Source: Candidatus Nanosyncoccus nanoralicus
Lineage (GTDB): Bacteria; Patescibacteriota; Saccharimonadia; Saccharimonadales; Saccharimonadaceae
Direction of reading: 5' to 3'
Length of the DNA stretch: 5,597 bases
NCBI RefSeq assembly: GCF_004138405.1
Contig: NZ_PRLL01000021.1
Location: 5,174-10,770 of the forward strand
Both the position numbers and the translations under genes were made by a program. Positions 1 through 3,985 of this stretch are shown here, in pieces. Under the pieces are notes generated by a model, which had not been told where the DNA came from, searched no databases, and worked only from the letters and a program-made list of their open reading frames with translations. Positions within the stretch are counted from its first letter, which is position 1, and each line of letters starts with the position of its first letter.

Positions 1-136
1 AATCAAAAATATCCTGAAATAAATATTGATGAATCTGCTGAGGTCCAGCAGTTGTACCTACCTCAAAATCCATAATTTTTCCGGCTTCATACAACTCAAG
101 GGCGCGCTTTTTACTAAGTAGTTCTTCTTGACTCAT
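1..136 (-). CDS. Fic/DOC-family protein, N-terminal fragment (cut by window edge)
   Basis: Only the first 45 codons lie in the window; the frame is open to the left edge. The peptide begins [19 protein letters not shown] and continues with [21 protein letters not shown] (positions about 24-44). The E-V-G-T-x-x-G-x-Q-x-I-H-x-Y-L-F-x-D-I-F pattern and the preceding [10 protein letters not shown] segment match, from memory, the region before the catalytic core of Fic proteins. Family members usually transfer AMP from ATP to a hydroxyl side chain of a target protein; some act as toxins restrained by an antitoxin or an inhibitory helix. The diagnostic HPFx(D/E)GN(G/K)R motif would lie outside the window, so activity cannot be judged. 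The ATG at 134-136 has no Shine-Dalgarno; an extended -10 lies 6 nt upstream. The gene diverges from ychF. Family assignment is fairly good; function as toxin, effector or housekeeping enzyme is open. Confidence 0.75.
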   Translation of the reverse strand, partial: MSQEELLSKKRALELYEAGKIMDFEVGTTAGPQQIHQYLFQDIFD

Positions 137-142
137 ATTTAT

Positions 143-172
143 ATGCTATCATGAACTAATAATTGAATTCAA
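143..172 (-). promoter_or_regulatory. Probable leaderless promoter of the Fic gene
   Basis: On the minus strand TTGAAT (172-167) is followed after 18 bp by TAGCAT (148-143), with TG one base upstream (151-150), giving an extended -10. Six bases (ATAAAT) separate the -10 from the ATG at 136-134, so transcription would start at or next to the A of the start codon. No Shine-Dalgarno is present. TAGCAT matches only 4 of 6 consensus bases, so this is a moderate call, strengthened by the same layout before rnhB. Confidence 0.45.
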
Positions 173-239
173 AAATAACTTCAAAAGCCGCTATCTCCAT
201 ATTTTCACCATTATTATTTGACAATGATTCAATACCCAT
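156..239 (-). CDS. Possible small ORF of 27 codons upstream of the Fic gene
   Basis: An ATG at 239-237 opens a frame of 27 codons ending in TAG at 158-156. A strong Shine-Dalgarno, AGAGGT (251-246), lies 6 nt before the ATG; the same hexamer precedes ychF and the 312-residue gene in this window. The peptide begins MGIESLSNNNGENMEIAAFE and ends VIFEFNY: acidic, asparagine-rich in the middle, hydrophobic/aromatic at the end, with no Lys or Arg. The stop lies 19 nt before the Fic start, in a different frame. I do not recognise the peptide. Its place matches where antitoxins of some Fic systems are encoded (VbhA before VbhT), but it is much shorter than those. It could be an antitoxin remnant, a leader peptide, or chance. 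Confidence 0.35.
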   Translation of the reverse strand: MGIESLSNNNGENMEIAAFEVIFEFNY

Positions 240-301
240 TCTTATACCTCTTCTTGATTTGTTATATTAAAAAAGCACACAAGAAACCTCTTCAGATAAT
301 A

Positions 302-310
302 TGCTATAAT
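302..310 (+). promoter_or_regulatory. Extended -10 promoter of ychF
   Basis: TGCTATAAT is a perfect extended -10 (TGn followed by TATAAT). No convincing -35 lies 16-18 bp upstream, which extended -10 promoters tolerate. Transcription would start near 317, leaving a leader of about 30 nt that carries the Shine-Dalgarno at 335-340. Confidence 0.65.
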
Positions 311-334
311 TTAAGAGATATTATTCAATAAAAT

Positions 335-340
335 AGAGGT
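335..340 (+). promoter_or_regulatory. Shine-Dalgarno fixing the TTG start of ychF
   Basis: AGAGGT lies 6 nt before the TTG at 347. It supports this non-ATG start, which also places the P-loop glycine at the residue usual for YchF. Confidence 0.75.
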
Positions 341-346
341 TTTAAC

Positions 347-1348
347 TTGAATCTAAAAATTGGAATTGTGGGATTGCCGAATGTGGGAAAATCGACACTA
401 TTTAACGCATTGACGAATGCGCATGCTTTGGCCGCAAACTACCCCTTTGCAACAATTGAGCCGAATGTCGGAATTGTGCCAGTGCCAGACGAACGATTAG
501 ATGTTCTAGAAAAAATGTACACCGCTGAGAAGAAAATTCCAGCGACTGTGGAGTTCGTGGATATCGCAGGACTCGTTGAAGGAGCGTCAAAAGGAGAGGG
601 GCTTGGCAATAAATTCTTAGCACATATTCGCGAATGTCAGATTATTTGTCACGTAGTGCGTGTATTTAAAAATGATGACATTATGCATGTCTCTGCTAAC
701 GCAAACACACCAGCACCAGTTGATCCAAAGGCAGATATTGAAATTATTCAAACCGAACTGGAGCTTGCCGATTTTGAAACGCGTGAAAAAGTTGAGGCTA
801 AGCGCAAGAAAAATAAAGATGCAGCCGAAGAAAAGATTCCATATCTTACAGAGAAGCCAGTAATCTACATGTTTAACGTGGATGAGACTGAGCTAACAAA
901 TGAGTCTTTGAAAAATGAACTTAGAGAACTTGTTGCCCCAGCTCGTGCAGTTTTTGTGAACGCAAAACTTGAGGAAGAAATGACTGGTATGAGTTTGCCA
1001 GAGAAAATGGAATTCCTTGAGAGCTACGGTGTAGAGGAGGATGCGCTTGGCGAACTCGTGAAAGCAGCCTATGATACCTTGGGACTACAATCCTTCTTGA
1101 CTGCTGGTAAAAAGGAGGTGCGCGCCTGGACAATTAAGAAAGGGGCGACTGCACCAGAAGCGGCAGGCACAATTCATACTGATTTTGAGCGTGGTTTTAT
1201 TGCGGCAGAAGTGATGAAATACGATGATTTAGTGAATCTTGGCAGTGAAGCAGCAGTGAAAGCGGCTGGAAAATTGGCGACAGTTGGCAAAACCTATATC
1301 ATGCAAGATGGCGATATTGTTGAATTTCGCTTTAATGTTTCAAAATAA
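347..1348 (+). CDS. ychF: YchF/OLA1-family ribosome-binding ATPase
   Basis: YchF is a cytoplasmic Obg-related P-loop NTPase that prefers ATP, binds ribosomes and is linked to translation and stress control. The G1 loop GLPNVGKST is at residues 9-17, the switch II segment DIAGL at 72-76, and the NVDE at 177-180 takes the G4 position that gives YchF its relaxed base specificity. His114 (in IMHVS) matches the functionally important His114 of E. coli YchF. The C-terminal TGS-type domain is well kept (KEVRAWTIKKGATAPEAAG at 256-274, then IHTDFERGFI and a closing DGDIVEFRFNV). At 333 residues it is about 30 shorter than the E. coli protein. The loss maps to the coiled-coil hairpin, where only about 31 residues lie between ADFET (141) and the LTEKP before NVDE. 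The TTG start is supported by AGAGGT and by alignment of the first residues. It is the first gene of a rightward pair with the rnhB fusion. Identity is near certain; the effect of the deletion is unknown. Confidence 0.97.
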   Translation: MNLKIGIVGLPNVGKSTLFNALTNAHALAANYPFATIEPNVGIVPVPDERLDVLEKMYTAEKKIPATVEFVDIAGLVEGASKGEGLGNKFLAHIRECQIICHVVRVFKNDDIMHVSANANTPAPVDPKADIEIIQTELELADFETREKVEAKRKKNKDAAEEKIPYLTEKPVIYMFNVDETELTNESLKNELRELVAPARAVFVNAKLEEEMTGMSLPEKMEFLESYGVEEDALGELVKAAYDTLGLQSFLTAGKKEVRAWTIKKGATAPEAAGTIHTDFERGFIAAEVMKYDDLVNLGSEAAVKAAGKLATVGKTYIMQDGDIVEFRFNVSK

Positions 1349-1359
1349 GATTCAGCTTC

Positions 1360-1392
1360 TTGAGGCGGCCGATTCCCTGATATAATCAAAAT
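1360..1392 (+). promoter_or_regulatory. Leaderless promoter of rnhB
   Basis: TGATATAAT at 1378-1386 is a perfect extended -10. It is followed by six bases (CAAAAT) and the ATG at 1393, so the expected transcription start coincides with the start codon. A weak -35-like TTGAGG (1360-1365) is 15 bp upstream. The stretch before the ATG has no Shine-Dalgarno. There is no terminator in the 44 bp after ychF, so readthrough from ychF is also possible. Confidence 0.65.
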
Positions 1393-2415
1393 ATGATTTT
1401 AGGCATTGATGAAGTTGGGCGGGGACCATATGCGGGACCACTAGTAATTGGGGCCTGTATTTTGCCGGATGCCGAAAAAATTGAAGAGGAACCTGAGAAA
1501 TATCATTGGATATCAGAACTTACCGACTCTAAGAAACTAACAGCTAAAAGACGTGAAGCTCTGTATACAAAAATCAAGGAGGGGGCCGTAGCAACGGCGA
1601 CAGGTTGGGTCTCTGCGAATGAGATTGATGAGATCGGACTTTCTGAAAGTTTAAGGTTAGCTTGCCGAAGGGCGGTGAAACAGATCCAAGAGGCCCGGGT
1701 GCCTTTTTCTGAAATCATTATTGACGGGACGATGAATTTTTTAAGCGGAACGCCCTTAGAAAAATATGTTTCTACATTACCAAAGGGCGACCTCTTAATT
1801 AAGGAAATCTCGGCAGCAAGTATCTTAGCAAAGGTGGAACGAGACCGATATATGGTGGAATTGGCGGAAAAATATCCTGAATATGGTTTTGAAAAACATG
1901 TGGGTTATGGGACGGCAGCGCATCAAAAAGCGATGGAGGAGTTTGGTTTGACGCCTGAACATCGTCGTTCATTTCGACCAGTACGTGAAATTATGTCTAA
2001 GCAACTTGGGGCCGAAGAAGGTAAAGAGCAACAAAAAGTTAGGAAGGTGGGCACAAAAAATGGAGGTGCAACATCGAGAGAAATCGGTAATCTTGGCGAA
2101 GAAAAGATAGCGGAGTTTTTGACTTCAAAAGGGCATGAGATTATTGCTAGAAATTTTAAAACAAAATATTTTGAAATCGACATTATCTCAAAACTAGATA
2201 ATTCCCTATTTTTTACAGAGGTGAAATATCGCAAAACCACAGATTTTGGGGAGGCTATTGAGTTTGTCGATCAGAGAAAGCAAGAACAGGTGCGGTTTGC
2301 GGCAGAAAGTTATTTGGCAATGCATCCAGAATTTAAAGATTTTATAGCCAAGCTTGCGGTGGCAGGGGTGAGCGGTAAGGATTTTCAGGTTGAAGACTGG
2401 ATAATTATTGAATAA
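1393..2415 (+). CDS. rnhB: Ribonuclease HII fused to a YraN (UPF0102) nuclease-like domain
   Basis: Residues 1-200 are RNase HII, which cleaves the RNA strand of RNA-DNA hybrids and starts removal of ribonucleotides from DNA. The metal-binding acids are present: D6 and E7 in DEVGRG, D111 in IIIDG, and D133 in KGD. Also present are DSKKLT (45-50), the SAASILAKVERDRY block (140-153) and the C-terminal HVGYGTAAH (169-177). Residues 228-340 are a YraN/UPF0102 domain of the restriction-endonuclease-like fold: GNLGEEKIAEFL (232-243), E261-I-D263 and E276-V-K278, the expected D-ExK pattern. A charged, probably flexible linker (about 200-227) joins them. Separate rnhB and yraN genes are often neighbours in bacteria; here they form one uninterrupted frame. 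No in-frame ATG, GTG or TTG lies close to the start of the second domain, so separate translation is unlikely. The YraN role is not well established; a DNA-processing nuclease is inferred. The start lies 44 bp after ychF. Confidence 0.95.
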   Translation: MILGIDEVGRGPYAGPLVIGACILPDAEKIEEEPEKYHWISELTDSKKLTAKRREALYTKIKEGAVATATGWVSANEIDEIGLSESLRLACRRAVKQIQEARVPFSEIIIDGTMNFLSGTPLEKYVSTLPKGDLLIKEISAASILAKVERDRYMVELAEKYPEYGFEKHVGYGTAAHQKAMEEFGLTPEHRRSFRPVREIMSKQLGAEEGKEQQKVRKVGTKNGGATSREIGNLGEEKIAEFLTSKGHEIIARNFKTKYFEIDIISKLDNSLFFTEVKYRKTTDFGEAIEFVDQRKQEQVRFAAESYLAMHPEFKDFIAKLAVAGVSGKDFQVEDWIIIE

Positions 2416-2462
2416 TTATCTTATAGAAAGGTAGCGACCAGATTTAGTCGATAAATATCAAA

Positions 2463-2490
2463 AAAATAAACCTCGATTGAGGTTTATTTT
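2463..2490. terminator. Bidirectional intrinsic terminator between rnhB and rplS
   Basis: A perfect 12-bp stem, AAAATAAACCTC (2463-2474) with GAGGTTTATTTT (2479-2490), encloses a GATT loop. The A-rich left arm and T-rich right arm provide a U-rich 3' side on either strand (further A at 2461-2462; GAATTTT after 2490). It lies 47 bp after the rnhB stop and 13 bp after the rplS stop, so it would end transcription from both sides. Confidence 0.85.
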
Positions 2491-2503
2491 GAATTTTCTA
2501 GTC

Positions 2504-2956
2504 TTACGCAGCTGCGACTTCTTCGGTCTTTTCAGCTTCGACAGGTGCTTCAGCTGGAGCTTCAGCAGCTACATCTTCTTTGAGGGTGTTAACTGCAACA
2601 CGGTCAAAGTCCTTAGCAACGAGACGGGCAGATTTACCAGAACGATTGCGGAGGTATGAAAGATTGTTGCGGCGAACCTTAGCACGCTTAACAATTTCAA
2701 CTTTTTCAACTAATGGGCTGTGCATCAAGAAAGATTTCTCAACGCCAATACCGGAAGCAATTTTGCGCACAACGATGCGTGCAGTGTGAGACTCTTTGCG
2801 GTCTACACGGATTACGACACCTTCGAAAACCTGAAGACGGAATTTCTCGCCTTCCTTAATTTTCTGAGTTACCTTAACGGTATCACCAGAGCGAACATCA
2901 ACGATGGCTTTCTTTTTCTGGGCGTCACCAATTTTTTTCAACACTAGAAAACTCAT
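2504..2956 (-). CDS. rplS: 50S ribosomal protein L19 (bL19) with an A/E-rich C-terminal tail
   Basis: bL19 is a large-subunit protein located near the 30S-50S interface. Its hallmarks are VRSGDTVKV (21-29), FRLQVFEGVVI (39-49), VRKIASGIGVEKSF (63-76), HSPLVEKVEIVKRAKVRRNNLSYLR (79-103) and SGKSARL (106-112). The family usually ends near residue 115. This protein has 150 residues, the last 34 or so being a tail rich in Ala and Glu with AEAPAEAPVEAE repeats, likely disordered. The ATG follows a modest Shine-Dalgarno (AAAGGT, 2967-2962). Many bacteria place rplS directly before rnhB on the same strand; here the two genes are neighbours but convergent. A promoter of its own lies in the 76-bp gap before it. 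Identity is near certain. Confidence 0.97.
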   Translation of the reverse strand: MSFLVLKKIGDAQKKKAIVDVRSGDTVKVTQKIKEGEKFRLQVFEGVVIRVDRKESHTARIVVRKIASGIGVEKSFLMHSPLVEKVEIVKRAKVRRNNLSYLRNRSGKSARLVAKDFDRVAVNTLKEDVAAEAPAEAPVEAEKTEEVAAA

Positions 2957-2987
2957 ATTTTACCTTTTATTACTTAAAACTTGACCT

Positions 2988-2996
2988 ATTTTAACA
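2988..2996 (-). promoter_or_regulatory. Probable extended -10 promoter of rplS
   Basis: The minus strand reads TGTTAAAAT (2996-2988), an extended -10 with one mismatch to TATAAT. Transcription would start near 2981, giving a leader of about 25 nt that contains the Shine-Dalgarno. No good -35 is visible. I see no terminator between the upstream gene's stop (3033) and this site, so readthrough may also feed rplS. Confidence 0.5.
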
Positions 2997-3032
2997 TAGT
3001 TTTATGGAAAATGGAAGAGGTGAGACGATTAA

Positions 3033-3971
3033 CTAGAAAACAGTAGTATCAAAACCAGCCTGGGGATTATTATCCTTGAAAGTTTTGCAAGAGTATTTCA
3101 TATTAGGGTCGGATTCATATTTATTGAGGACAGTCACGGCAGTTTTCATATCTTCGGAAACATTTTTACACTCGATGACACCCATGCCATTAGCAGCATA
3201 GACACCGACGAATTGCCAGGTACCGCTAGGGAGTTTTCGACTATAGACATTGGTCTGGGCGGCCATACCATGATCAACATAGCGAGGCATAGCGAGACCA
3301 TTGGGATCAACCACTTTCTCCATCTTTGAGACATTGAGCTTTGCAATGACCTTCGTGCCATCCTCGTTTGTGACGATGCGACCGCCAGTAATACGATAAT
3401 CGTCGCCGACGATGGTCGCGAGCTGTGCAAAATTAATATTTAGATCGTTCCATTTAACGATCTGCTTCTCGGCCTTTTGTTCTTTTTTCTCCTCGGTTTT
3501 TGCCTCGTCCTGATCTTTGGTGTCGACTACTTTAGTTTTAGTTGCTGATTCATACTCAGCAATGACGGTCTTACTTTCGGTTAATTCTTTTTGGTATTGT
3601 TTGACTAAATTAGTTCCCTCGTCGATTTTCTGATTGCTATAAAAGTAGAGAAAACTGGCAACAAGAAGAAGGATAACAGATAGAATAGAAGTGACAATAC
3701 CAATGATTTTCCAAGGATTACCTGGTTTTTTTAAATCCTTCGTATTATCGTAACTAGAAGTATCAAAACCAGATTCTTCGGCGAGCTGGTCAACATAACT
3801 AACGGGTGCAGCAGATTCAGTCTGGGTAAACTGTTCAGCTGAAGTCTGTGTCTCGGTCTGGTCTAATTCAGCTGGGTCCTGCGATTCGGTCGGATTTAAT
3901 TGTTCAACTGGAGCTTGTGGCTCAGTTTGAGTGAATTGTTGATCTTGACTATATTGTTCGTTTTGGTCCAT
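3033..3971 (-). CDS. Unrecognised single-pass membrane protein downstream of the pilus ATPase
   Basis: I do not recognise this 312-residue protein. Residues 1-77 contain no Lys, Arg or His and are rich in Gln, Thr, Glu, Pro and Asp. They carry a degenerate repeat of about 12 residues with T-E pairs at 16-17, 28-29, 39-40 and 51-52. Basic residues (KDLKKPGNPWK, 78-88) then precede one hydrophobic helix (about 89-111). By the positive-inside rule the N-terminus is cytoplasmic and the rest is outside. Residues 114-170 are highly charged and probably helical or coiled coil. Residues 171-312 look like a folded domain with WNDLNINF, ITGGRI, GTWQFVGVYAANGMGVIEC and two cysteines (268, 295) that could form a disulfide. 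AGAGGT (3982-3977) lies 5 nt before the ATG, and the start is 14 bp after the ATPase stop, so the two are very likely co-transcribed. A pilus-associated or cell-surface role is inference from position only. Confidence 0.85.
   Translation of the reverse strand: MDQNEQYSQDQQFTQTEPQAPVEQLNPTESQDPAELDQTETQTSAEQFTQTESAAPVSYVDQLAEESGFDTSSYDNTKDLKKPGNPWKIIGIVTSILSVILLLVASFLYFYSNQKIDEGTNLVKQYQKELTESKTVIAEYESATKTKVVDTKDQDEAKTEEKKEQKAEKQIVKWNDLNINFAQLATIVGDDYRITGGRIVTNEDGTKVIAKLNVSKMEKVVDPNGLAMPRYVDHGMAAQTNVYSRKLPSGTWQFVGVYAANGMGVIECKNVSEDMKTAVTVLNKYESDPNMKYSCKTFKDNNPQAGFDTTVF
3795..3941 (-). repeat. Degenerate Gln/Thr/Glu repeat in the N-terminal tail
   Basis: Four imperfect units encode residues 11-59 of the membrane protein. 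The outer two are the most alike: QQFTQTE (11-17) and EQFTQTE (46-52), encoded at 3941-3921 and 3836-3816 with about 15 of 20 compared bases identical. The middle two keep mainly the T-E pair and following acidic, proline-containing residues. Spacing is 11-12 residues. Confidence 0.6.
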
Positions 3972-3985
3972 TTTTTACCTCTTAT

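Noticed and set aside
35..51. CTGCTG-AGGTC-CAGCAG hairpin
   Set aside because: It lies inside Fic-family coding sequence (residues 28-34), the stem is only 6 bp and no T-run follows. Codon content explains it.
144..152. Plus-strand TGCTATCAT resembling the ychF extended -10
   Set aside because: It is the opposite strand of the Fic -10 region and nothing is encoded rightward for almost 200 bp. A transcript from here would only give a long extra ychF leader; no evidence favours it.
163..172. 10-bp palindrome TTGAATTCAA as an operator
   Set aside because: It overlaps the candidate -35 of the Fic promoter and the end of the small ORF. A single AT-rich 10-bp palindrome is not enough to claim a repressor site.
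1349..1392. Terminator between ychF and rnhB
   Set aside because: No hairpin with a T-run is visible; the stretch is better explained by the rnhB promoter.
1923..2240. A 105-codon open frame on the minus strand inside rnhB-yraN
   Set aside because: It is antisense to conserved RNase HII and YraN coding sequence and shows no family motif of its own.
2435..2450. CGAC/GTCG hairpin between the rnhB stop and the terminator
   Set aside because: A 4-bp stem with an 8-nt loop is too weak to support a function.
2957..3032. Terminator after the 312-residue gene
   Set aside because: No stable GC-containing stem followed by a T-run was found on the minus strand in this gap.
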